Assembly: GCA_934630555.1 (NCBI GenBank)
Contig: CAKTXB010000140.1
Span: 1-5,350, forward strand
From: an uncultured Oscillospiraceae bacterium
Lineage (GTDB): Bacteria > Bacillota > Clostridia > Oscillospirales > Oscillospiraceae
Direction of reading: 5' to 3'
Length of the DNA stretch: 5,350 nucleotides
Translations under genes and position numbers: made by a program
Notes under the pieces: generated by a model
Seen by the model: the letters and a program-made list of their open reading frames with translations, nothing else
What the model was told of the DNA's origin: nothing
Database searches by the model: none
In this document: in pieces, positions 1 through 4,993 of the stretch
Layout of the letters: each line of letters starts with the position of its first letter
How positions within the stretch are numbered: position 1 is the first letter of the stretch

Positions 1-87
1 GGCGACGTACACGCCGCCGCCGAAAATGATCCGGAATTTTTTCGCGCCTGCGGGCGCGAACTCTGCGAGGCTTTTTTCACAATTTGA
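1..87 (+). CDS. C-terminal end of an unrecognised rightward gene (partial)
   Basis: Frame 1 is open from the window edge to a TGA at 85-87 and encodes 28 residues ending in ...RELCEAFFTI. The composition looks protein-like (mixed acidic, aromatic and small residues), and the stop lies directly before the hairpin at 88-119, as expected for a gene end. I do not recognise the family from so short a tail. The opposite strand is also open here (it reads ...FAPAGAKKFRIIFGGG...), but that frame has no start codon near the hairpin. Plus frame 2 is open too but runs through the hairpin to a stop at 118-120. The plus frame-1 reading is therefore preferred, not proven. A GC-rich inverted repeat, TTCGCGCC/GGCGCGAA (41-60), lies inside it and has no terminator features. 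Confidence 0.4.
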   Translation, partial: GDVHAAAENDPEFFRACGRELCEAFFTI

Positions 88-119
88 ATATTCCCATCCG
101 GTATGCCGGATGGGGATAT
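88..119. terminator. Hairpin between convergent genes, probable terminator
   Basis: CCCATCCGG (93-101) and CCGGATGGG (106-114) pair perfectly around a TATG loop. Outward the stem extends to 88-101/106-119 with one irregular position, a G-U wobble in rightward RNA and a C-A mismatch in leftward RNA. It sits exactly between the stop of the partial rightward gene (87) and the stop of the leftward HMA gene (126). Neither side has a good U-run: leftward RNA continues with an AU-rich stretch (UUCAAAUUGUG), rightward RNA does not. It is called a terminator mainly from position and stem strength. Confidence 0.5.
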
Positions 120-125
120 GACCAT

Positions 126-374
126 TTATCTGTGGAACAGGCCCTTTTTCTCATACGGCTCTGACGTGACATTCGTCAGCGTATAGCCCGTCTGGCCGAT
201 CACGTCGCGCAGCTTCTGCTCGTCCAGTGGCTGCTCGCTCAAAATTTCCGTGCGGTTCTTCGCGTGTGACGACGTGACCTTCTTCACCGCAAAATTGTTG
301 CGGACGGCCTCGTTCACGTGCGATTCACACATCCCGCACTGCATTCCTTCAATGGTCAATACTGTTTTGGTCAT
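126..374 (-). CDS. Small heavy-metal-associated (HMA) domain protein
   Basis: An 82-aa, single-domain HMA (ferredoxin-like fold) protein. The metal-binding loop is GMQCGMCESHV, with Cys13 and Cys16 forming the CxxC pair used by CopZ-type chaperones and P-type ATPase N-domains to bind soft metals such as Cu(I). The tail SEPYEKKGLF resembles a group of short clostridial HMA proteins I remember. No signal peptide or membrane segment is visible, so it should be cytosolic. The ATG at 374 is chosen because GGAGG lies 8 nt upstream; a longer reading to 449 would add 25 residues with no ribosome site and overlap the preceding gene's stop. It is the last gene of the leftward selenium operon, 71 bp after the 48-aa gene, with no copper ATPase or CsoR in view. 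The metal is not determined; copper is the family default. Confidence 0.9.
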   Translation of the reverse strand: MTKTVLTIEGMQCGMCESHVNEAVRNNFAVKKVTSSHAKNRTEILSEQPLDEQKLRDVIGQTGYTLTNVTSEPYEKKGLFHR

Positions 375-405
375 ACTATGTTCCTCCGTTTCTTTGCTAT
401 GGACA

Positions 406-421
406 CCCGCCTTATGGCGGG
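406..421. other. Small intergenic hairpin before the HMA gene
   Basis: CCCGCC (406-411) and GGCGGG (416-421) pair around a TTAT loop in the 71-bp gap between the 48-aa gene and the HMA gene. No U-run follows in the leftward direction; the RNA goes on to the HMA ribosome site. It could be a processing or stabilising stem that sets apart expression of the last gene, but this is inference from position only. Confidence 0.3.
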
Positions 422-445
422 GCGTTGATAAGTTTGCGATCCGCC

Positions 446-592
446 TCACAGATCGTCCGCGTCCTGCACCGGCACGTCGTCCGCATCCGCGGGCCGCCCG
501 GTCCAGCTCCCCTGCGGGTCTGTCCGGCTCGCCGGCTGCTCCACGATGCTTTCCACGATCTGCTCCGCCTTTTCACGCCGTCTGCGCTTCAT
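446..592 (-). CDS. Conserved-looking 48-aa acidic small protein
   Basis: A 48-aa ORF starting at the ATG at 592, with an excellent ribosome site, AGGAGG, 7 nt upstream, and ending in TGA at 446-448. It begins with a strongly basic patch (MKRRRREK), continues with a short amphipathic stretch (AEQIVESIVEQ), then has an acidic C-terminal half containing DPQGSWTGRP and ending PVQDADDL. From memory, the pattern D-P-x-G-S-[aromatic]-T-G...PVQDADDL recurs in unnamed proteins of about 50 aa in clostridia; no function is known to me. No Cys, signal peptide or membrane helix is present. It lies in the selenium operon between the 113-aa gene (53-bp gap) and the HMA gene (71-bp gap). The basic head and acidic tail suggest a small binding or adaptor protein, but this is speculative. 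Confidence 0.85.
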   Translation of the reverse strand: MKRRRREKAEQIVESIVEQPASRTDPQGSWTGRPADADDVPVQDADDL

Positions 593-645
593 GCCCTCAC
601 CTCCTGTTTTTCAGTAGGCTTTGCAAAAAACGCAAAAATGATACG

Positions 646-987
646 TCAATCAAGATGATGACCGTTTCCATCACACGCCGGCGGCGTGAACGCGCCCTCC
701 CGGTGCACATCCAATTCCGGCAGCGCCGCGGCCACCGCTTTGGAAAATGCCGCAAAATCCGCGTGCCGTTCCGGCACGAACACCTCATATTCGCGCCCCA
801 GCAGCGCGTCCGCCGCCACAAAGCGCAGCGTATCCTGCACCGTTTTGTCCACTGGAACGTTCCGCACCGTTTCAAGCCCCTGCACCGCGTCCAGCGGGAA
901 CATCATCATCCGCGCGCCGCTGAAAATGCCGATCATGCCGTCCGCTGCGCGCAGCTCGTCCTCCATATCTACAATATACCGCAGCAT
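646..987 (-). CDS. Unrecognised 113-aa protein downstream of selD
   Basis: I do not recognise this protein. It starts at an ATG 9 nt after the selD stop, with GAGG 7 nt upstream, so it is almost certainly co-transcribed and translated with selD. The sequence is soluble-looking. Residues 18-37 (MIGIFSGARMMMFPLDAVQG) look like a beta strand and turn followed by a Met-rich run, residues 48-60 look helical, and REYEVFVPERH (65-75) looks like a further strand. The C-terminal tail after about residue 92 is polar, with one Cys (105) and HH near the end (111-112). There are no Cys pairs, P-loop or membrane segments. Position suggests an accessory role in selenium or molybdenum hydroxylase biology, but nothing in the sequence itself shows one. 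Confidence 0.82.
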   Translation of the reverse strand: MLRYIVDMEDELRAADGMIGIFSGARMMMFPLDAVQGLETVRNVPVDKTVQDTLRFVAADALLGREYEVFVPERHADFAAFSKAVAAALPELDVHREGAFTPPACDGNGHHLD

Positions 988-996
988 CGCGTCACC

Positions 997-2037
997 TCAC
1001 ACCAGCCGGATACGCGCCCCGCCGGCATATGGCTCCACCGTGCCGATGCGCCGCGCATACGGCAGCGCCGCCGTCATGTCGCGCTCCAGTGCGTCCGCAT
1101 CCGCCGCGTCCACCGCCAGCAGCAGCCCGCCCGCCGTCTGCGGGTCGTAGAAAACATCCTGCAATGCGCGCTCTGTATTGCCCGCGTCCACGCCGCACTG
1201 CGCAAACGAGCGGTTGCGATACATCCCAGCCGGCAAAATGCCGTCACGCGCAAGCTCCAGCGCGTGCGGCAGGACCGGCACGTCCTGCGCGCGAATGACC
1301 AGCTGCACATCGCTGCCCTGCGCCATCTCGCTCGCATGGCCCAGCAGCGCAAAGCCCGTCACATCCGTGCACGCGTGCACGCGGTAGCGCACCATCACAT
1401 CCCGCGCCGCCTTGTTGAGCGTCGTCATGAGCTGCACACACAGCTTCTCGTCTGCCTCGTCCAGCAGCTCCGCCTTGCCCGCCGTCGTCAGAATGCCGAT
1501 GCCCAGCGGCTTTGTAAGAAACAACACATCGCCGGGCTTTGCCCCCGCGTTCGTCAAAATACGGTCAGGATGCACGAACCCCGTCACGGCCAGCCCATAC
1601 TTCGGCTCGTCGTCCAAAATGGAGTGGCCGCCCGTAATGAGCGCCCCGGCCTCATATACCTTGTCATATCCGCCGCGCAGCAGCGCGTGCACCGCCTCGC
1701 GCGGCATATCCTCCGGGATGGCCATGATGTTCAAACACAGCTTCGGCTCGCCGCCCATGGCATACACATCCGACAGCGCATTCGTCGCCGCGATCTGCCC
1801 AAACGTATATGGGTCGTCCGCGATCGGCGGGAAAAAGTCCACCGTCTGCACCAGTGCCAGCTCGTCCGACACACGGTACACCGACGCATCGTCGCTCTTG
1901 TCAAAGCCCACCAGCAGATTCGGGTCCTGATGCACCCGAATGCCCTCCAGCAGCTGTGCCAGAACGCCTGCGCCGACCTTTGCGCCGCATCCGGCGCACT
2001 TTGCCAGCTTTGTCAGCTTCACTTCTGATTCCGCCAT
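997..2037 (-). CDS. selD: Selenide, water dikinase (selenophosphate synthetase)
   Basis: SelD makes monoselenophosphate from selenide and ATP, releasing AMP and phosphate. Selenophosphate is the cytosolic selenium donor for selenocysteine, 2-selenouridine in tRNA and the selenium of some molybdenum hydroxylases. At 346 aa the protein has the family's normal length and AIRS/PurM-like architecture. The active-site loop is KCAGCGAKVG, with Cys17 and Lys20 matching the catalytic pair of the E. coli enzyme. Asp residues matching the Mg-ATP ligands occur at D50 (DDASVY), D67 (QTVDFFPP), D90 (NALSDVYAMGG) and D225 (CTDVTGFALLGH). Gly-rich ITGGHS lies at 134-139 and DPQTAGGLL at 298-306. Residue 17 is encoded by TGC, so this SelD is the Cys form and is not itself a selenoprotein. 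The start ATG has AGGAG 7 nt upstream; the junction TGACATG places it 1 nt after the yqeB stop, implying translational coupling. Confidence 0.98.
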   Translation of the reverse strand: MAESEVKLTKLAKCAGCGAKVGAGVLAQLLEGIRVHQDPNLLVGFDKSDDASVYRVSDELALVQTVDFFPPIADDPYTFGQIAATNALSDVYAMGGEPKLCLNIMAIPEDMPREAVHALLRGGYDKVYEAGALITGGHSILDDEPKYGLAVTGFVHPDRILTNAGAKPGDVLFLTKPLGIGILTTAGKAELLDEADEKLCVQLMTTLNKAARDVMVRYRVHACTDVTGFALLGHASEMAQGSDVQLVIRAQDVPVLPHALELARDGILPAGMYRNRSFAQCGVDAGNTERALQDVFYDPQTAGGLLLAVDAADADALERDMTAALPYARRIGTVEPYAGGARIRLV

Positions 2038-2038
2038 G

Positions 2039-2836
2039 TCACCGCTCCTTTAACACTTCCGTAAATTCCAAAATCGCCTGCAGCACGCCGCCGCCAATGG
2101 CAATGGCCTTGTCCGAGGCCGTATGGCACGCCGCCGCGTCGCCGCGCGGGTCCACATCGCCCGATTTCATGCCCTTGTGTACCGGCGTACCGTCCGGCAA
2201 TATCCCGCGCAGCACGCCCGCGATCGTGCAGCACATCGGCTTGCCATTCACTTCCCCGGCCACATCGCCCGCCTGCACCATGGCCCCGATGTCCAGCTTC
2301 TGCCGGAAGATCCCGTCGTCCGGTGCGCGCAGCACGCGTTCCCCCGCAAAGCCGCCGATGAGCCCCGGAATATTCGTGTTCGGCAGCGCGCTGCCCGTGC
2401 GGATAACACGCCCCAGCGTGTGTCCGCGCATTGTTTCGATCACACACCGGCAGTCTGCGCCCGCCGTGAATCCCGGCCCAACGCCAATGACCAGCGGCGC
2501 GTCCGTGATCTTCGTGCCCAGGTTCCGCTTGGCCAGCACCGCGTCCACCAGCACGTCGGGCCGCAGCCACACAAGGCATTTCATCTCCGGGTCGGCCAGC
2601 ACCGGGATAATGCCCGCCGCCAGCGCAGCCTCCACATCTGCCCGCGTTTCAGCGCGCACCGCCGCCACGTTCTCTACCTGTGTCTTTCCATAAACGATCG
2701 CCTGTGAAAAGCAGACCGTCCGCCGAATGGCCGTCGGCAGCGGCAAGTCGGTCATCACGACCCGTATGTGCGACCGCCGCAGCCGCAGCGCAATGCCGCT
2801 GGCCAAATCGCCCGCGCCCCGGATCAGTACAAGCAT
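2039..2836 (-). CDS. yqeB: YqeB/EF2563-family selenium-dependent molybdenum hydroxylase accessory protein
   Basis: A 265-aa member of the YqeB (EF2563) family, a marker of the selenium-dependent molybdenum hydroxylase trait. Family members co-occur with SelD and YqeC and are thought to help put selenium into the molybdenum cofactor site; the reaction is not established. Visible features are an N-terminal dinucleotide-binding-like motif RGAGDLASG (6-14), a central VGPGFTAGADC stretch (119-129), TGSALPNTNIPG (147-158), a lipoyl/biotinyl-like segment around 180-225, the strongly conserved-looking KGMKSGDVDPRGD (221-233), and SDKAIAIGGGVL (241-252). Several Cys residues are present (42, 87, 129, 131, 202, 203, 237). 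The ATG at 2836 is chosen for its ribosome site GGGAGGAG 8 nt upstream and because the Rossmann-like strand starts at once; an in-frame extension upstream lies inside yqeC. It overlaps yqeC by 13 bp. The E. coli protein is about twice as long; this is the short Firmicute form. Confidence 0.93.
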   Translation of the reverse strand: MLVLIRGAGDLASGIALRLRRSHIRVVMTDLPLPTAIRRTVCFSQAIVYGKTQVENVAAVRAETRADVEAALAAGIIPVLADPEMKCLVWLRPDVLVDAVLAKRNLGTKITDAPLVIGVGPGFTAGADCRCVIETMRGHTLGRVIRTGSALPNTNIPGLIGGFAGERVLRAPDDGIFRQKLDIGAMVQAGDVAGEVNGKPMCCTIAGVLRGILPDGTPVHKGMKSGDVDPRGDAAACHTASDKAIAIGGGVLQAILEFTEVLKER

Positions 2837-3495
2837 TCTGCCCACTCCTCCCGTAAAGACGCCATACACACCGGCGTCCGCAGTTTTTTCGCCATCTGCC
2901 GCGCAAGCGCCCGTCCATCCGGCCTGTCGGCCTGATTCAGCAGCACCCGCGTGTGCAGCGCCTCCAAAGAAAGGTGCGCCGCCGCCAGCTCCGGCGTCAG
3001 GATCGTATCCGCCGCAGCACCCAAACTCCGTGCATACCGCTCCGCCCGGTGCGCAACATCGCAAATGGGTCGTCCAAGCCCCAACAGGCCAAACACCGCA
3101 ATGGTCTGGTTCGCCTCCGGCGGAATGACCGGCTCGTGCGGTTCGTGTGCCTTAACCGGCAGCTGCTTCGACCCGTCCGCCTCCACCAGCACATAGTCTG
3201 CCCACTGCATCAGCTGTGAGATCGGAACTGCCGGCGCGCTGAGCTTTCCATGCGCCGCCTCCGTCGCCACGCAGACCGCACCGCGCACGCCCAATACCTC
3301 CGGCGTATGCGCCGCCTCCGCGCCCAGCAGCAGCGGCACTCCCTCCGGCGGCTGAATATGCGTCGTCGTGCAAACGATCACACGGGCCGACGCACCCAGC
3401 TCCGCCGCCAGACGCAGCAGCAGCGACGTCTTTCCGCCCGAACCGATGATGGCCGTCACGCCCGGCCGGACCTCCAGCATCCGCGCCAGCTCCAT
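2824..3495 (-). CDS. yqeC: YqeC-family putative selenium-dependent hydroxylase accessory protein
   Basis: A 223-aa protein matching the YqeC family, which accompanies YqeB and SelD in genomes with selenium-dependent molybdenum hydroxylases; its biochemical role is unproven. It has a P-loop-like nucleotide-binding motif GSGGKTS (18-24), a strand and TTT turn VIVCTTTHI (39-47), a Walker-B-like segment YVLVEADGSK (91-100) followed by the hallmark LPVKAHEPHEPVIP (102-115), FGLLGLGRPI (125-134) and LLNQAD (185-190), which resembles the NKxD base-specificity motif of P-loop NTPases. A nucleotide-dependent, cytosolic function is inferred. The ATG at 3495 is chosen because AAGGAGG lies 8 nt upstream and the leftward promoter at 3526-3554 would place the transcript start near 3519. 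The in-frame extension to 3588 would reach upstream of the promoter and is rejected. It is the first gene of the operon and overlaps yqeB by 13 bp. Confidence 0.93.
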   Translation of the reverse strand: MELARMLEVRPGVTAIIGSGGKTSLLLRLAAELGASARVIVCTTTHIQPPEGVPLLLGAEAAHTPEVLGVRGAVCVATEAAHGKLSAPAVPISQLMQWADYVLVEADGSKQLPVKAHEPHEPVIPPEANQTIAVFGLLGLGRPICDVAHRAERYARSLGAAADTILTPELAAAHLSLEALHTRVLLNQADRPDGRALARQMAKKLRTPVCMASLREEWAECLY

Positions 3496-3525
3496 CGCCG
3501 CCGCCTCCTTCGTAATTCTGTGTCC

Positions 3526-3554
3526 AGAATAGCACATCTGCAAAAAAACGTCAA
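3526..3554 (-). promoter_or_regulatory. Sigma-A promoter of the yqeC-yqeB-selD operon
   Basis: On the minus strand, TTGACG (3549-3554) is followed by a 17-bp spacer and TATTCT (3526-3531), a near-consensus vegetative promoter. The predicted start near 3519 leaves a leader of about 24 nt that contains little beyond the AAGGAGG site at 3504-3510, so there is no room for a riboswitch. Its -35 box lies 19 bp from the -35 box of the divergent regulator promoter, so one bound protein could affect both. Confidence 0.85.
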
Positions 3555-3560
3555 CAAAAC

Positions 3561-3586
3561 TGCCGCCCGGCCCTTGCCGCCCGGCC
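3561..3586. promoter_or_regulatory. Twin 12-bp direct repeats between divergent promoters, candidate operator
   Basis: TGCCGCCCGGCC occurs twice, at 3561-3572 and 3575-3586, a 14-bp period. The first copy lies between the two divergent -35 boxes; the second covers most of the rightward -35 box (3574-3579). A protein bound here would be expected to block the regulator's own promoter and perhaps influence the operon. The ModE-type protein encoded next door is the obvious candidate, but binding is inference; ModE sites known in E. coli are AT-rich and unlike this repeat. Confidence 0.5.
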
Positions 3587-3602
3587 AAAGTTACGATATA
3601 AT
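3574..3602 (+). promoter_or_regulatory. Sigma-A promoter of the ModE-type regulator, with start at the ATG
   Basis: TTGCCG (3574-3579), a 17-bp spacer and perfect TATAAT (3597-3602) form a strong rightward promoter. The -10 box ends 6 nt before the ATG, so the expected transcription start, 7 nt downstream, coincides with the A of the ATG at 3609. The -10 box is embedded in a short inverted repeat, CGAT-ATA-ATCG (3594-3604), which could serve as an operator. Confidence 0.8.
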
Positions 3603-3608
3603 CGAATC

Positions 3609-3959
3609 ATGGAACAAACAAAACTGCGACCAGTCCTCTCCGTCCGCATCTTCCGGGATGAAAAATGCTTTGGCCCGGGCGTCGCCGCGCTGCTGCAAAA
3701 CGTGCAGGAGCACCATTCTCTGCGCGCCGCCGCCGCTGCCATGGGCATGGCCTACTCGAAGGCGTGGACCATCCTCAAAGCGTCCGAGACCCAGCTGGGC
3801 TTCAAGCTGCTCCATTCCACGACCGGCGGAAAACACGGAGGTGGCGCCAATCTCACGCCGGAAGCCGACGCGCTCCTGCGCGCCTACAGCACCTATTGCA
3901 GCCGGCTCAAAACCCTGGCCCGCGACCTGTTTGAGGAAGAATTTCAAGCGTTTCTCTAA
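3609..3959 (+). CDS. ModE-type winged-helix DNA-binding protein lacking a molybdate-binding domain
   Basis: A 116-aa protein with the N-terminal LysR/ModE-type winged helix-turn-helix. VSVRIFR-like strand is LSVRIFRDEKC (10-20), then FGPGVAALL (21-29), the helix-turn-helix SLRAAAAAMGMAYSKAW (37-53), a third helix (54-63) and a glycine-rich wing TTGGKHGGGANLT (71-83). ModE of E. coli adds two TOBE domains that bind molybdate; these are absent, so sensing of molybdate, if any, must work differently. This short form is common beside molybdenum-related genes in Firmicutes and is often annotated as a LysR-family or ModE-like regulator. It is transcribed away from the yqeC operon, so regulation of that operon and of itself is likely but inferred. 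No ribosome site precedes the ATG and no other in-frame start is available upstream; the transcript seems to be leaderless. Confidence 0.9.
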   Translation: MEQTKLRPVLSVRIFRDEKCFGPGVAALLQNVQEHHSLRAAAAAMGMAYSKAWTILKASETQLGFKLLHSTTGGKHGGGANLTPEADALLRAYSTYCSRLKTLARDLFEEEFQAFL

Positions 3960-3994
3960 AAGATCCCCGGCTGCCGCGGCAGCCGGGGATCTTT
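3959..3994. terminator. 36-bp perfect palindrome, bidirectional terminator
   Basis: The 36 bases are a perfect palindrome centred between 3976 and 3977, running from AAAGATCCCC through the CCGCGG core to GGGGATCTTT. It starts at the last base of the regulator's stop codon and ends 4 nt before the stop of the convergent SLH-like gene. Both arms finish in three T/A pairs, so RNA from either direction gets a very stable GC stem with a short U tail (UUUGUCCUU rightward, UUUUAGAG leftward). It therefore serves both genes. Confidence 0.9.
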
Positions 3995-3998
3995 GTCC

Positions 3999-4892
3999 TT
4001 ACTGCTCGGCGCACTTGCTGCACGCTGTCAGTCCACGCCGTTTTACCTCTTCCCACGTGATTTCATGACTGTTCTTGCCCGCACAGTCTGCTTCATAGTG
4101 ATAGCGCTTGCTATACGCTCCACCAGTGTATATTTTACCATGGAAGTTTTCTCCCGCCGCCGTATCCTGCGTAGTCGAGGCCGTTGCTGTGCTCTGTTTC
4201 GCTTCCGGCTGCGCCGTATCCTGCATACTTGCCTGCGTCAAAAACGCGTCTGCACGGTACACATCCTCATACTGTGTCTCCGTAAACACACCTGCCGCGA
4301 TCAGTTTGTCCGCCAGCGTCTGCTCGCTGTCCTTACAATACACCGATAGCGCCGCATAGCTGACCGCCACCGCATCCGCGCGCCAGAACGCCGCCGTCTG
4401 TACACAGTCCGGCAATATCCCGATCTGCGCCGCCAGCGTATACGGGTCGTTCCACGTAAAATCCACACCGCCTGCGTCCGAATATCCCAGTGCCCGCAGC
4501 ACAAACGTCAAAAACATCTCTGCGCTGGCCGCCTGCGTTCCAAATTCCGTTGCCGAAACGCCCTTCGTCAGCCCATTTTCATACGCATAGCCCACATACG
4601 GATCCGCCCACTTGGGCACATCCGTGAACGGATGCGACCAGCCGCTGGCCAGCGCCTGCTGCTCCTTACCCAGCATCCGGATCAGCATCACCAGCGCCTC
4701 TACGCGCGACGGCGCACGCTCCAAATCAAAGTTTGTGTCCGAAACGCCCTTAAATAGCCCCAGCTCTTTCAGATCTGCTGTCAAACCGTTCTCAAGCCGA
4801 ACATCCCGCCCCGATGCCGCCAGGGCCGGCGTTGCCGCACAGCCGAAGACCAGGATGGCACACAGTGCCAAAAGGAAGATGCGCTTTTTCAT
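3999..4892 (-). CDS. Secreted SLH-like protein with a C-terminal CxxC domain
   Basis: A 297-aa exported protein. Residues 1-25 are a signal peptide (MKKR, then a hydrophobic core, then TPALA with cleavage likely after Ala25). Three S-layer-homology-like modules follow: about 38-76, the best one at 89-138 (FTDVPKWADPYVGYAYENGL, then KGVSATEFG and FVLRALGY), and a divergent one at about 145-205. SLH modules generally anchor proteins to cell-wall polymers. Residues 220-249 are a Ser/Thr/Ala/Gln linker. The C-terminal domain (250-297) contains KRYHYEADCAG and ends in LTACSKC, with Cys270, Cys291 and Cys294; this resembles short Cys-containing modules at the ends of other exported Firmicute proteins and may bind metal. 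The ATG at 4892 has AAAAGGAG 7 nt upstream. A lipobox reading (VFGC18) is less likely because Phe at -2 is unusual and a good signal peptidase I site follows. Role unknown, probably surface-associated. Confidence 0.92.
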   Translation of the reverse strand: MKKRIFLLALCAILVFGCAATPALAASGRDVRLENGLTADLKELGLFKGVSDTNFDLERAPSRVEALVMLIRMLGKEQQALASGWSHPFTDVPKWADPYVGYAYENGLTKGVSATEFGTQAASAEMFLTFVLRALGYSDAGGVDFTWNDPYTLAAQIGILPDCVQTAAFWRADAVAVSYAALSVYCKDSEQTLADKLIAAGVFTETQYEDVYRADAFLTQASMQDTAQPEAKQSTATASTTQDTAAGENFHGKIYTGGAYSKRYHYEADCAGKNSHEITWEEVKRRGLTACSKCAEQ

Positions 4893-4918
4893 AAAATCGC
4901 TCCTTTTGATTTTTGTAA

Positions 4919-4947
4919 ATTTTATCATACTTTTTATAAAATATCAA
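4919..4947 (-). promoter_or_regulatory. Sigma-A promoter of the SLH-like gene
   Basis: On the minus strand, TTGATA (4942-4947), a 17-bp spacer and TAAAAT (4919-4924) form a good vegetative promoter, with an expected start near 4912 and a leader of about 20 nt carrying the ribosome site at 4900-4907. The spacer holds a 10-bp AT palindrome, TTTTATAAAA (4932-4941). Confidence 0.8.
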
Positions 4948-4959
4948 TGTTTTTCTGTG

Positions 4960-4975
4960 CAAAATGTATATTTTG
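4960..4975. promoter_or_regulatory. Short inverted repeat upstream of the SLH-like promoter
   Basis: CAAAAT (4960-4965) and ATTTTG (4970-4975) form a perfect inverted repeat around GTAT, 12 bp upstream of the -35 box. It could be an operator or just AT-rich upstream DNA; nothing else supports a specific protein. Confidence 0.3.
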
Positions 4976-4993
4976 TGGCAAGCTGGCGCCCGT

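Noticed and set aside
41..60. GC-rich inverted repeat as a terminator
   Set aside because: The T-run precedes it on the plus strand and is an A-run after it on the minus strand, so neither direction has a U tail; it lies in probable coding sequence.
375..449. Longer HMA protein start at 449
   Set aside because: No ribosome site, no similarity to HMA proteins in the extra residues, and it overlaps the preceding stop and intergenic hairpin.
593..645. Internal promoter or terminator in the gap before the 48-aa gene
   Set aside because: T-rich tracts are present on the minus strand, but I find no paired -35/-10 boxes with good spacing and only a weak 5-bp stem (TTTGC/GCAAA).
250..2028. 592-codon rightward open frame rich in Arg/His
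   Set aside because: Antisense shadow of the leftward operon caused by high GC; Arg/His/Gln-rich composition matches no protein family, and the opposite strand holds clear SelD.
2837..3064. Longer YqeB start at 3064
   Set aside because: The extension is a shadow of yqeC coding sequence; the Rossmann-like N-terminus and ribosome site fix the start at 2836.
3496..3526. Riboswitch in the yqeC leader (for example for molybdenum cofactor)
   Set aside because: The predicted leader is only about 24 nt, far too short.
3496..3588. Longer YqeC start at 3588
   Set aside because: It would begin upstream of the leftward promoter, adds 31 residues not typical of the family, and the internal ATG at 3495 has a strong ribosome site.
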